Shown: one piece after another, positions 44,697 through 56,500 of the stretch | How positions within the stretch are numbered: position 1 is the first letter of the stretch | Layout: each line of letters begins with the position of its first letter | Source: Hygrocybe punicea | Taxonomy: Eukaryota; Basidiomycota; Agaricomycetes; Agaricales; Hygrophoraceae | Assembly: GCA_963556145.1 (NCBI GenBank) | Contig: OY744462.1 | Span: forward strand, 5,890,001 to 5,954,000 | Direction: 5' to 3' | Length of the DNA: 64,000 nucleotides | The notes under the pieces: model-generated | Told to the model about the DNA's origin: nothing | Database searches by the model: none | What the model saw: the letters and a program-made list of their open reading frames with translations, nothing else | Position numbers and translations under genes: made by a program

Positions 44697-44821
44697 ATAT
44701 TATTACCATGCCAATAATTTATGAAAGAAACTCCACTCTCTTTGGTTCTGTTTGTTTGTGCTTGGCTTTATATCGCGTCAATGAATTTCCCTCTCATTTG
44801 AATCTGCATTACGACGCGACG

Positions 44822-45992
44822 ATGAGCCAGTGTATGCTTCTAATCACAAAATTTCCCTCTACATGACTGATAGAATGCATGTAGTTAGCGGAAATAATCC
44901 CTATTACTCAACTGCGGGTGGTGGTGGTGGTGGTGGTGGTGGTGGCTACTTGGCGGGTGGTTCGCCATTTGGTAGTGCCAGTGGGAGTCCAGGTGGTGGT
45001 TTCGGAGAGGTTGGCAAATCTTCGTTATTTCTTGTTACTGTGGGGCTGAATTCATGGCTCGGAAAGCGGACCGATGCCTCACATTCTTTGAGACCTGTTA
45101 CCATTGGCCAGATCTGCAGAGCAACACAAGCACATACGGATGCAGAATGGAGGGTCGACGATACGGAAATTGGGCAGGTCCGCATTGGTCAGACTAAGTC
45201 CTCCACGGCGTAATATATTTGTACAACAGGTTACTGTCGTTGCGCAAGTGATATCAATCCAGAGTCAGGCCACGAACAGTGTATACTGGCTTGATGATGG
45301 GTCCGGCCGCGTCGAGGCGCGTCATTGGATGGACTCCACCAGCGAGGAGGATAGCGGGAAGTGGGGCGGAATTTCGCACGTCCATTTCATTCTATGTGTT
45401 TCCTGTATTGACCAACATGGACCAATACTAGCGAGAATGTCTACGTCCGCGTGACGGGGTCTCTGAGGACATTTGGCAATAAAAGATATATCAATGTCAC
45501 CCACATCCGACTTGCCAAGGACCCGCACGAATTGTATTTCCACATCATGGAGGCTATGACTGTCAATCTTATCTTTGAGAGAGGAGTGCGTCACTTTCTC
45601 CAGTCATATTTAGAATACCAACCAAATCTGCACTGCAGCCTCCTGGCCCTGGTCAGAATACCGCAAACGTGGCTGGTCAACATGGTGCTTCTGCATACAC
45701 CGCGCATGTTACAACCACAAATGACGGGTCTATTCCATTATCACCGATGAAGCGATCTATCATCGAGATTATCAGGGCTCAGTCCTCTGGTGAAGATGGT
45801 GTTCATGTTGCGGCAATCGCGCGTGCCATCGGTGGAAGCCCTCAATTGATCAGGTAGGTGCCAGGTTGTCGGTATTATGGATGTGAATGATGATTTTGAC
45901 CTTGTAGTGATGCCCTCGAGGCGCTGGTGGAGTTGGGGCTTGTATTCACTACGATTGACGACTCGCATTTCAACGTCGCGACATCGAGGTAG
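44822..45992 (+). CDS. RFA2: Replication protein A 32-kDa subunit (RPA2/Rfa2)
   Basis: RPA2 is the middle subunit of the single-stranded-DNA-binding RPA trimer in replication, repair and recombination. ATG at 44822 starts a tiny exon (MSH); intron 3' end TTAG at about 44888 joins it to GNNPYYSTA and a (GGT)n polyglycine run (about 44918-44945). The OB fold includes LRPVTIGQICRA, VTVVAQVISIQ, YWLDDGSGRVEARHW and GSLRTFGNKRYINVTHIRL. The C-terminal winged helix has MKRSIIEIIRAQ, GVHVAAIARAIGGSPQLIR and DALEALVELGLVFTTIDDSHF. The N-terminal Gly/Ser-rich region is where RPA2 is normally phosphorylated. It ends at TAG 45990-45992, 94 bp from the convergent MET8 stop. Confidence 0.9.
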
Positions 45993-46086
45993 TAAATACA
46001 TGGACCATTGTACACGAATTTGATCATGTATGATATGAACCAGAGAAGTCGAGTGTATGGGCACTTGGCCCATGTGCACCAGGTAT

Positions 46087-46935
46087 TTATCTTCGCCAAC
46101 GAAGCCAAGTCATGAACATCAAAGCAGTCAAGGCAGAGCCAGCACCAAGCCCCAGGATGGGAGCCCACGCAACATTCGTCAAAGCTGTGAGTTTTGCTTT
46201 CCGTATGTGCTTGTGCTTCCCAATAATATCTTCCGCTGTTGGCACCCTATTCTCATCCCACCCATCTTCCAACAGTTCCCTGATCATCTCGTCGTCCAAT
46301 AATGCCAAGTCGGCCATTTCCCAAGTCGTACAAAGCTCAACCATCCACTTCATTCTCTTCTTCCCGATCTGCCCTCCTACGCCAGGTGCCCTCTCTTTCA
46401 ACTGCGCCCTCAATGCGCCAACCTTCTCTACAGCCTCTCCGGCGAACGCCGGGACGCATTCCTCTATTCGCCTCCTGATTAGATTGGCCAATTTGGGACT
46501 CTGCCCATTAGTCGAGACCATGATCTGCAATGGACCATTGCGAATCTGCGAGCCAAAGAAAAAGTCGCATGACGAAGGGACGTCAGCTACGTTTACGGGA
46601 ATTTTGAACTGTCGGGACATTGCGCAGATTTCACGAGAGATTTCGACGTCGTCGATTGCAGTGAGTACCATGTCAACGCCAACGAGGTCTTCGCGACCGC
46701 CAAATACACGGTCATGATACGTTATGCGGTCTGGTTTGTCCTCGATGAGACATTTGGTAAGAGGGTGAAGGCCATGCTGAGGGGATATCAGTGTGACGAG
46801 TGCATCAGCGATGAGGACTGATTCTAAACGTCCGGAAGCGACGTCTCCCCCACCAATAATGAGGACCCGTTTGCCTTTGAGTTGCCAGGCTAACAGCAGC
46901 GACCCTCCACCAAGAGGTGAGGGTTTCGCAGCCAT
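46087..46935 (-). CDS. MET8: Siroheme synthase Met8 (precorrin-2 dehydrogenase / ferrochelatase)
   Basis: It converts precorrin-2 to sirohydrochlorin with NAD+ and inserts iron, giving siroheme for sulfite and nitrite reductases. It is a single exon of 282 codons, close to yeast Met8 (274). The N-terminal Rossmann fold has KGKRVLIIGGGDVASGR, then DMVLTAIDDVEIS. The motif VNVADVPSSCDFFF holds the conserved Asp of the dual active site (Asp141 in yeast), followed by PLQIMVSTNGQSPKLA and RRRIEE. The C-terminal helical domain follows. A hydrophobic tail (PILGLGAGSALTALMFMTW) ending in basic residues suggests membrane anchoring, an addition to the soluble yeast protein. It is divergent from SLT11 with 56 bp between start codons. 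Confidence 0.9.
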   Translation of the reverse strand: MAAKPSPLGGGSLLLAWQLKGKRVLIIGGGDVASGRLESVLIADALVTLISPQHGLHPLTKCLIEDKPDRITYHDRVFGGREDLVGVDMVLTAIDDVEISREICAMSRQFKIPVNVADVPSSCDFFFGSQIRNGPLQIMVSTNGQSPKLANLIRRRIEECVPAFAGEAVEKVGALRAQLKERAPGVGGQIGKKRMKWMVELCTTWEMADLALLDDEMIRELLEDGWDENRVPTAEDIIGKHKHIRKAKLTALTNVAWAPILGLGAGSALTALMFMTWLRWRR

Positions 46936-46991
46936 TGAAGTTCGGGTTTGTCAGCAGTGTCCATTTACCTGTGACTGAACCACCAACGAGA

Positions 46992-48287
46992 ATGCCACCC
47001 AAAGCCGATATCAACAAAGCAGGCTGGGAACAGAGCGAGTTTCCAATATTATGCGAAACATGTATGAAGGTCTGATAGTCCATTCCAGTGTTCCAGTTAA
47101 CCTATCCCGTTTCCAGGCTTGGGAGATAATCCCTTCATTCGAATGGTACATCTTCACGCTTCTGTTTACATTTGACCCACTCTCACATTTGCTCTCTAAA
47201 GTCAAAGCAAGAATATGGTCGCTCTTGTGGGACATGTGCTCGGCCTTTCACCGTGTTCCGCTGGAATCCCGGAACAGGCATGCGTTATAAAACTACAGTC
47301 ATTTGCCAAACCTGCGCCAAGGTGAAGAACGTTTGCCAAACTTGTCTCCTCGATCTTGAGTACGGCTTGCCAACGCAAGTCAGAGACACCGCGTTGGCGC
47401 TACAAAATGAAGCGCCAACGAGCGACATCAACAGGGAGTATTATGCGCAAAATATGGAAGGAAAGGTGACCAACCTATAGCTGTGCTTCGGCATTGGTTC
47501 TGATATGTCGTTTTTGCCGCAGTTAGACGGCAACAAGACATCGTTGGATTCGGGTCGGGCTCAATCAGCAGGGAAGGAAATGCTGAAACAGCTTGCCCGG
47601 ACAGATCCCTACTACAAGCGTAACAGGCCACACGTCTGCTCCTTCTTTGTCAAGGGGGAATGTAAACGTGGGACAGAGTGTCCATACAGGTACGAAGTCT
47701 TCGTCCCGCCACGATTCCATTATTATATGATAAACTCAGACACGAGACACCTGTGGAGAACGAATTATCTCATCAAAACATGCAGGATCGTTATCATGGT
47801 CGTAATGATCCAGTCGCCCGTAAAATCTTGGTGACCCATGCAGACAACCAAGGATTAGCTCCTCCAGATGATCAATCAATTGTGTGTATTTCATATCCAA
47901 AATGAACTCCCTATTTATAGCTCGTCGATCTTTAGATGTCATTATTTCTGTCATCGCTTCCTGCAACTGCTACGGAGCTGAGTATCCGTACACGAGTCAT
48001 TCAGTCGTTGCCCGCTATGGAACCAGCACAACTTAAATCCGTCGTACACGTTGCAAAATCAAGGTGAGTTTGGTGAGGTCTTACTTGACGGTGATTCTCA
48101 ATAATATATGTTTAGATGTGCGTTTGTTAATTTCAAAGACCGCTCCACAGCTGAGCGAGCGGCAGAAGCATGGGCGAATGGGCTCGATGTAGACGGTGAA
48201 CGGATCGCTGTGAAGTGGGGCCGAAGCAGAAATGCAACGGGTGGTGCGTCGAAACCACCAATTACGTTGAGCCCTGTAGCGCCCTAG
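46992..48287 (+). CDS. SLT11: Pre-mRNA splicing factor SLT11/ECM2 (RBM22-like)
   Basis: It is part of the spliceosome active-site (NTC-related) region and contacts U6/U2 RNA and the catalytic core. It starts [20 protein letters not shown]. Exon 1 is spliced from ACAT/GTATGAAG to GCTTGGGAG, restoring [12 protein letters not shown], then to [21 protein letters not shown]. These CxxC pairs and [20 protein letters not shown] form the N-terminal zinc module. A CCCH finger follows ([20 protein letters not shown], spacing 7-5-3, its His after an intron). The C-terminal RRM has [16 protein letters not shown] and [20 protein letters not shown]. It ends at TAG 48285-48287, about 350 codons. Intron number is at least five. 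Confidence 0.9.
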
Positions 48288-48426
48288 AAACCATCATGCA
48301 ACTATTGTAGCACTATACGGCGTAAGGTTTGAACCTCCTATCCGCGCGACTTTCATGCTGTCGATGTCTGCAAATATGCTACATCTGAATAGTGTGAATA
48401 CATGTGGATTCTTAACATGTTGTCCA

Positions 48427-49709
48427 CTAAAAAGCCCTTAGTCGTACAAGTAAACCCCCCACAGCGACGGAGCCTATCCAAGCAGCCACGTTGGAGAATT
48501 CGGCACTGGTTGATAGAGCCCGCCCCAAATTGACAAGGCCGGGACCGGCTAGTGAAAATGTCAGGGCGATGGAGCCCTTTGCCAGAGAATAATGCGTGGA
48601 ACGCACGACAGACACCGGCAATGCCCCATCCAACGCCAAATATAGCTGCTCCTAGCAAAAGTCGGGAATCGATCTTGTTTTGTCTAGGAATGTCCCACGT
48701 CCCGCTTAAACGAGGCTTCCTGGTTCCAATGCCGTAATGATAAAGCAGAGTGGAGAGAGGGAGCGCTCCAATTGCAAGGTATCCGAGAGAAGGGTCGAAC
48801 GTTTTATGGAATGGGAGGGCAAGAAACGAAGTGACTTTGCTTGGGTCGCTAAGGTTTGAGTAGTGAAGAGCTACCGCAAAACTGAATCCCGTAGCAAAGT
48901 TGACGATGATACGGCGGAGGGATTTGGCCACCACATGCACCGGTTCAGTTGTTTGCGGTATGTTTGACTTGGGGGTCTGCCGAAATGTTAAATAAATCAA
49001 AATGAAAACGGCGCAACGTACAACAAAATAAATAAACGCGGCGACAGTCAGGGGGACGACTTGTAAGGCAATCAGTGCCTTTGTATTCGATTTCATTGAC
49101 CAATCCGAATTCAACGCGGGCGGGAGTGAGTGGCTAAAAAGGACATGCGTAGTAACGGCACCGGTGACGAAAAAGGTTGCGGTGGCTGCAATTGACCTGT
49201 AGTATGAGTGTGTTACACATTCTGATGAGTGAAGCCGACAGCATGAAGGATTACCGGAGTGAAAACTGAGAAACGCCTGAAATCATGTGTCTGAAGGTAC
49301 ACGCATCAGAGGGGTGAAGATGAGGTATAAGGCATTTATCAATAATACCCTGAGGTACAACCATTCGATAACTAAAGAAAAAAGAAAGAGTTAGAAGGTT
49401 TTTGGGACCAAAGAGCAGGGAGATCCACAGCGCACCCTTGTACCAGCTCCAACTAATAATCCAGAGAGGATCGTCGGTCCAAGCCCAATCTTCGCAACTG
49501 CGGGACCTACGCCCTCTAGTTTGCCAACAGCTGCTCCACCGAGCACCAGTCCAGCCACTGTGGATACTGCTTCCGCTTGACCGAAAACGGCGCGGTGGAT
49601 GAATCCTGAGATCCCGAAGACGGATCCATTGAGGAGAAGTAGCGCATGCACCGGTAAGGACAATCCAAGGCCACCAATAAAAGATTGCAAGGGTGTGGGG
49701 GACGACATG
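48427..49709 (-). CDS. YeeE/YedE-family (sulfur transport domain) membrane protein
   Basis: YeeE/YedE proteins are bacterial inner-membrane transporters of thiosulfate or related sulfur species; fungal members exist but are little studied. It starts at ATG 49709 (MSSPTPLQSFIGGLGLSLPV). Hydrophobic segments run along the whole protein. Splicing near 49410-49260 joins GAGTR to LSNGCTSGHMISGVSQFSLR, the family signature GCTSGH. The usual second Cys four residues on is Ser here (GHMIS). A second signature half is AIFGVGWGIAGVCPGPALV (after an alternative frame at about 48610), which keeps its Cys. The end at 48427 follows GGLLVRLRAF. A bacterial origin by transfer is plausible but not shown; introns prove long residence. 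Its neighbours are unrelated to sulfur except MET8, 1.5 kb away. Confidence 0.78.
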
Positions 49710-50315
49710 ATTGGTGTGTAAGACCGGAACACAACGCATTCATGAGCCGATAACGCTCTTATATATATATACACAGAGATTCACCTTGCACGAGTTTTCT
49801 CCGTGGTCTACACCGCCGTGTCTCCAAGCAAACCCTCAGGCCTTAGCAATGAGTAGGCCCCTGCAGGGACTTTTTAAATTTGTAAATCTGCCTGACAGCT
49901 GGTGATTTTGCAAATCGAGAGGGCGATCATGGTGTTATGAGGCTCATTACCTTATAAGTCAAATGTCACGTTTATAATAATGTGCCTTAGTTGTGCAATC
50001 AAGGCGTGATATGAAGTAACTGTCCAAGGTCCTCAATTAAATCTAGTATTCAAGTACGTGCCATTTGTTGCAGACGTGAAACAGTAAACATGGCTCATGG
50101 TTCAGCTACACGTTGACGCCTGCACCTCGAAGTAATTTCTAGTGACCAAGGAACACATCTCAGCGACGGAAGTAGTGCACAACAAAGGACTTACCGTAAG
50201 ATCGGAAGGCGACACGGGACAGCCAAAGGAGAACGTATTAGCGACAACAGGCGAAACCGTTATGAAAAAGATTCTCAGCCCAAGCTGAGGAAATTTTATT
50301 TAGTTGGTGAATCAA
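49710..50315. other. Intergenic between the YeeE-like and LEA2-like genes
   Basis: A TATATATATA run near 49764-49773 lies about 55 bp upstream of the YeeE-like start and may be its TATA box. The remainder shows no coding or RNA gene signal that I can support. Confidence 0.5.
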
Positions 50316-51442
50316 TCAAGTGCAGAGTTTGCAGCCCACCGTAATTTTGTATTCAACTGTGATATCACTTTTCTGACCACCGATGACTCCGCATTTAGTG
50401 GCCAAATCGATCAGGATTCTGTTGCCCGGATCCAAAGCCGTTTGATAGGAGATTGTGAAGGGGAACGTGAAGGATGTCTTTGAGTTCGAGGGAAAAACAA
50501 TATTTTTTTGGGTCCCTTTCCCAATATTAGTATGATTGATAGGGTAATTGATCTAGAAACATGAAGGCAGTCAGCTAGAATGGCAACGCCTAAGTGTTCA
50601 GGAAACTGGCCTCGGCTTCGATCTCATTGAAAGCGACAGAAAAGAAGTTGGGATTGGACACACTGGATAACGATCAGCACCGGGCTCCCAGATCATAATT
50701 ATGGAACATACGAGATATCAACTCCCAAGGAGACATTCATCCCTGCAGGTGAAACCTGGGTCTAAAGTCCTCCTAAGATTTGTCGCCAGGTCATTAACCG
50801 AGACCTGACTTACTGGGTTTCCAGAGCCTTTGGGTGCTACGCTACCAATGCCAATATTTGGTGGTCGAATCCACTGGAATAATCAGGTAAGGGTGCGTAA
50901 CAAACTAGAAGAAACACCTCACCAATGCCATGGAAAGAGCAAGGCTGATGAATAGGAGTAATGTAACCAGTATAGTGCAGCAGCAGAATCGGCCCACGCA
51001 TCTCCCACGCCCTCCCTGCCATGAAGTATTGTGTCAGCATCCTGCACACATTGAAGTCGGTTATGAAGCCACCTTGGTCCATAAGTTGCCCTGAACTTCG
51101 TATCGGTACCTTCTCATCGCCCGCGTTGTTCTTTGTGGGGTCTGAGAGATGCACCGGTTCAGAAATGTGATAGACTGACCTTTCCTGCTTTGGTCGAGTA
51201 GCTGGCGCAAAGTCGTAACTAAGTCTTGTCTCCTTTGCGACTGTCTCCAGGTGGTGATCCGAAGGTGCCAAGGTACGCTGTGATGGTGTAGGTTCATCTG
51301 TATATCCGCCGTAGGATCCATACTCTTGACTGGTGCCCGACTGGTCATATGAGGGACGTTGATGCGTGGGTGCTGAATCGCTGTATTGCGACTCGACGTA
51401 TTGAGCAGCGTAAGGGTCTCGATATGGATCCCGGTAAGCCAT
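50316..51442 (-). CDS. LEA2-type single-pass membrane protein
   Basis: The N-terminus is cytosolic-type, rich in Tyr, Asp, Gln, Ser and Pro (MAYRDPYRDPYAAQYVES). After a short intron follows a basic-cysteine stretch (GRGRCVGRFCCC) and a transmembrane helix (ILVTLLLFISLALSMALV, about 50930-51020). The distal part has VSNPNFFSVAF, a second exon with INYPINHTNIGKG, then KTSFTFPFTISYQTALDP and SDITVEYKITVG, ending at TGA 50316-50318. The Asn-Pro-Asn-(F/Y) motif and beta-rich fold match the late-embryogenesis-abundant LEA2 domain found in plant and fungal membrane proteins of unknown or stress-linked role. About 290 residues. Exon limits in the middle are approximate. Confidence 0.65.
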
Positions 51443-51640
51443 TTCGGTAGAGTAAAAGAAGTGATGGGGAGAAGACAGTCGTTGAATTATTCGCCTGAAA
51501 CGCTGGCTGAGGCTGTATAGCCGGTGCGGCCGCGCTGTGCATCGCCACGTGCCGTGACATCTTATCTTTTTTGACCAAATTTAATTCATTTATTTATTAT
51601 TAATAATAACATTTGAAGAATGCTCAAAGACCGAGACAAT

Positions 51641-53419
51641 TCACCCAAAGTTGCCAGGAATGAACGGTATGCGCTGTCCTCCAGACATGGCCGGTATGCT
51701 AAAATTCGCAGCCCGAGATGGTGCTCTTGATCCAGAAACCGCTGCAGGAGCGGCAACAAATCGTTGCGGTCCGCTGGAGCCTGACGGTGCAGGAGGAACA
51801 AAGCGCTGGCTGTCGACATGCGGTAAAAAACGCTGACCGTTTGCAGTCGGGACGAAACGATTGGATTCAGGGAGTGCAGACGTGTTCCGGCGTGATGATT
51901 GGGGTGGTGCATTGTATTGCATGTCGGTTGTGAAACTGGTGGGTCCCTGGTTGGATGGCAGTTTTAATGTCTGGTGTCCAGGTATAGGAGGTGGCGCCAT
52001 ATCCATTCTCCTTCTATCGCCATTGGCCCCAGGTTGATTCTGGACTTGCGGTCGATGATTGAGCGCCGGGACCGTGTTCCCTTGTTGGGAGGCCATAAGA
52101 CGTCTTGTTTGCGCCGGTTTGAATCGAGTTAAAGACCCGGGAGGTTTCGTGGCTTGATGCGTTTCTGCCTGATCCTGATCCGGTCTTGTTCGATGAGACT
52201 GACGGATCGGGGCGGATTGCTCGTGGGAGAGCTGTTGAGGGAAAAATTGGGGCGTCTGGGGAGGAACATACATGTATTGTCTGCGGTGGTCAGTCTGACT
52301 TTGTTTCGGTATCCTGGACGAAAGGAGCGCATTCAACCCGAGGATTACAGACGTACTCGATGAATCGACTTGAGCCTGGCCTCTGTAGTGCTTGATGTTC
52401 ATTGGCCCCGTTCCCATGGTTGCCGGAAATGTTGCCGCGAGAATCTGAGCCGTCGTTACTTTCTTGTCGGGATGTAAGATTTGGTGGTTGCTGGCCTGGA
52501 GGAAGTGTGAGCCTGCTAGGACCAAGGGTTGAATTTATTGATCGGGGACTCGACGCGGTTCTTGGTAAGTGGTCGTCCGATGTCAGTGATCCGAAAGTGT
52601 TATTCGGGTGGATTCTTCAAAGGCGGGAGCTCACCGAGGTTGATCTGTCAGACGGCGTTTTTTATTGGAGTTCCTGATATCCGAATGTTCTCCCACCCCC
52701 CGACCATGCTGTTGGGAATTATCAACAAAACCGAGATGCTGCCGGAGCTGATCATTTTCTCGTCTGAGCTCTTCGATTGTTCTAGAGCACGGTCATGAAC
52801 CAAATGATGCATGCAAGTCGCGAACATAGTACTTCTTGAGAACCTTATTCTCGGCCGCCTCGCGTTTTATTCTGTCAATTAGTTCGCGTGCTTGCTGATA
52901 TCTAGCTTTGTAATGTCGAATTTGAAACGACATAACTTCGTGTTGAAACTATGGGTATAAGGATGTCCCAGAACCTAAGCGAGTGATAAGTTGATCGCAT
53001 ATACCTTGGCAGCACTTGCAACTCCGTCCAACGTATGGGGTAGAGAGTGAAACCAGTCTGACATGGGTGGGTCCATCTTTTCATATAGTCAATAACGATA
53101 CAGACGATTGATAGATACCATACGTCTCGTTGCAAGGGCACCAACTGAATTCCGTGGGCCCCACATTGCGCGCAACTTTGGTCCGGGTCTGATGAGAGAG
53201 ACAAATGGCCGTTTAGATTAGTTGCGTCGGTAGGGCTCGTTGCAAAGCCTGAGATTACTAACTGAGGTGATTGTTACAGAGGACATGACCACATTCTGTC
53301 AACCAAAATGGCACTTGCGGCTGTACACCAGGCTGTGAAACAAACGGAAGTTGGCATCTTGAACAGCCCACGAACTCCCAGAAATCAAGCTCTGATTGCA
53401 GGCCCTGGGAATCGGACAT
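51641..53419 (-). CDS. RING protein similar to Zip3/HEI10/RNF212 meiotic crossover ligases
   Basis: ATG at 53419 (MSDSQGLQSELDFWEF) precedes a RING: CSRCQLPF, FWLTECGHVLCNNHLN spliced in phase to PDQSCAQCG, spacing like Zip3/HEI10. The following exons give GIQLVPLQRD, PPMSDWFHSLPHTLDG and a helical FQIRHYKARYQQARELIDRI coiled coil, as in this family. The C-terminal exon (about 52525-51641) is long, disordered and rich in Gln, Pro, Ser and Arg, with repeated (N/Q)RFVP motifs (about 51800-51860), and ends IPFIPGNFG. Zip3/HEI10 proteins promote crossover designation through SUMO or ubiquitin ligation on meiotic chromosomes. The assignment rests on the RING and coiled-coil order and could be another RING ligase. 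The alternative upstream Met at 53476 is less likely. Confidence 0.5.
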
Positions 53420-53589
53420 GGTGCACTTCAGTACTTCAGTGCTGAGGCGTGAGAATTTCGCAAGCCCCTTCAACACGTGACTGATGGATTTCGCGCAGGA
53501 CCTTGAGCCATATATTAGGGTGTGACTCGTGTGAGGCTGTTAAACGATAACAATCCATTTCTGCCCTCATTGTTAATGGACGTTATGCG

Positions 53590-56500
53590 ATGCAGCAAAC
53601 CCGTACGGCGCGGCCACTGGCTGAGCCTTCTGAAAAGCCGCAGCTCTGCCTGCCCTGTATGTACTTGATTCTTGGATCAGAGTTGCTGAAAACGGGTAGT
53701 CTCGGCATGTATAAGTTAAGGGCTCCTCCGATTAAGAACCAGGATAGTCAATGAGAAACCATCCCTCCTCACTCTATCGTGACGGGTATGGAAACATACA
53801 GGCAAAAGTTGATGGCGGAGATCCCACGCAGCTGGGGAGATCCAGTCGGTAAGCCACAACCCACACAAGAGCAACCTCAGCCACCGACCTTGGAAGAAGC
53901 AAAATCCTTCAGGTCGGCGGAGGGGGCTTTGTCCCACATGAACCGTCACTGCCCGTTTCCAAAGTCGAGAGGTTTCGTATCCACGAACAATTGGTCTTTG
54001 GAAAGTCTCTTGGAGTCTGGCGATCGTTTCCACCCAGTTCCACGTTTACCCGCTTCTAGCCCATCATTGGAGGCCTCCATCGCCGACTATGAACAAAACG
54101 GTGTACCCTTAATAATCGAAAGGTATCACCAGCACCCCAAATGGCCTGAACATTTGTTCTCTATTGAGGGTTTCTGTGCCAAGAGTCGAAAAGGTACGAC
54201 CAAACCATCCCTGCTGATGCTTCGCCTTCTTCATATTGGTTTCATCCAGACGTCATTACCGCACGCAACGTACACAATGGGACCGACAGGGATTTACCTC
54301 TGTCTAAGTTTGTGGAGAAATCGCGTGCGACGCCTCCATTTGCCACTCCCGATGGTACTCCAATTCACTCATTTTAATCGTTCATTGTGAACTTGCTGAC
54401 GTCTCAAAGAATCAGAACGGCTTTATGGAAAAGATGCCCGTTGCCCACATGAGTGGAATGAATGGCTTCACAATGCCGGCGTCCTTCCATCATCGTTACT
54501 TCCGGATGGCTCTAATAATGTGTTACTGAATGTTCCCAAATCGGTACGCGACAAGCACGCTCTCAGTCGCTAACCATCTTACCAATCGCCAGGAACGCGT
54601 TAAGACACTTATGTGTTATCTCGGTATCGGTGACACTTTCACGCCTTGCCACAAAGACCTGTGCGCTTCCTCTGGTCAGAACATAATGTGCTACACCGAG
54701 AACTCTGGGTCTTCATTCTGGTTTATGACGGCCAGTTCAGACGCGCCTGCCGCAGCGGACTATTTTCACAAACTCAAGCAGGAGTTGGACCATGAAACAT
54801 ACATTATCTCTGTGGAAGAACTGGCGGCGGCACCTTTCGATGTCTACATCGCCCAGCAGAAATTAGGAGATATGGTGCTGGTTCCTCCTCGATCTTGTCA
54901 TCAGGTTGTCAATTACGGGGGCATCACGATCAAAACTTCATGGTCGAGAATGACTATCAACGGGCTAACTGCCGCGATTCACCATGAACTCCCTATATAC
55001 CGACGGTAATTGCAAATCTTCCATGTTGATTTCAAGCACTTTTAATCCTTCAACACAATGTAGAGTCTGTCGCCCGGAAACGTATCGCGTTAAATACACT
55101 CTATTTCACACATTGCTCTCCCACACCACGGAATTAGAAAATCTCTATTCTCGCACCGCTGTCGGTGATAGGGATGAATCTTCATCAGAGCCACCAGCAC
55201 GCATTCGGCTTCCGGTTTCGTCGTCTCGTAATGAACCTCATGCAGCATCCTCTTCCCAACAACATCGCACGGAGTACCTTGCACAGGATTATTGCCGTCT
55301 AATCGCGCTCTTTGACGACGTAATAGTCGAGGAATATTGCAAAGAGCACTCCTCCATGCCCTGCTTAGCCGCATCGGGTACTACCGGTGTCGAGGATGAC
55401 CGCATCACCTGTGATTTCTGCTGTTCAGACGTGTTCCAGAGCTTCTTCGAATGCTGGGATTGCATTAAAGCTGCTAGTCCTGCCCATGATCACACTTCTT
55501 TCCAGCAAGTCGGATTGGGGGATGGGCTGATTATCTGCCCTTCCTGTTATGTGGAAGGACGTAGTTGTCAATGCGAAGTGATGACTGCAGTGCAATGTCG
55601 CCCCTTCGATGATTTGTTGCAAGTTCGGCGCCGAGCAATCAACTTGTTGGGCAGTATGCGGGACCATGCCTCCAGTCACAATGATTCATTGGTAGACGAG
55701 CAGTAAGTTTGATCCAATGGTACCTCCTAGCTACAGTTATTCACCAATGATCATCAGACAACTTCTATCTGAGGAGCGCCTTGGTATCTTCAGGGCGGCT
55801 TATCTTTTTCAGCAAACTCGAAAGCAAAATGTGGGTATCCTCTTTGATAACCTATCTTGTGAATGAATCTTCTTATCCATAAATTTTCGTTATCTCCAGC
55901 AAGGGACCCGGAGATGTAGACTCAGGGACTCTTCTCACGATGTATCTTTCACGTCTGCCCTTCCTTGCAAGAAGTGTCATGCCTATAAATGTTTCCGACA
56001 CATGTTACACGATCAAGGTATTCACTCAGCTGAGGCTATCCTAAGTCAGCGCAAGGACGACGGAAACGAGGCTTGGCATCGGCGACATTCAAGGCCAGAA
56101 ATCGAGGAGACCAAGGCGGAAGTCCTGCACGCCAACAAGAACGGTACCCGCCTCGACCTGCGGCACCAGCTTGCCAAGATGGCGTCCACTTTTCCTACTT
56201 GCAGTCCTTCTAAGTTGACATTGATCAAACTTGGTTGGTATGATAAGATTGTGAGTACTTTCACATCTCGTTGGTGCTGTGTTGGTGACGTTAGTCTAGA
56301 TGCTGATACCAGACATTCCTGTGAATGAACTTGGGATGTTAAGTCCATTGTCTTCTTTAACGCCTTCCCCTGTGCTTTCTAGCAAGCCGTTACCTGATTG
56401 TTTGGATATGATCGCACCGGAAAGTCCATCCAGTGCTCCATTGATGGATGACGACAAGGAAAGTATAAAGCAGGGACTCATTCCCGAATATTCGGCAACA

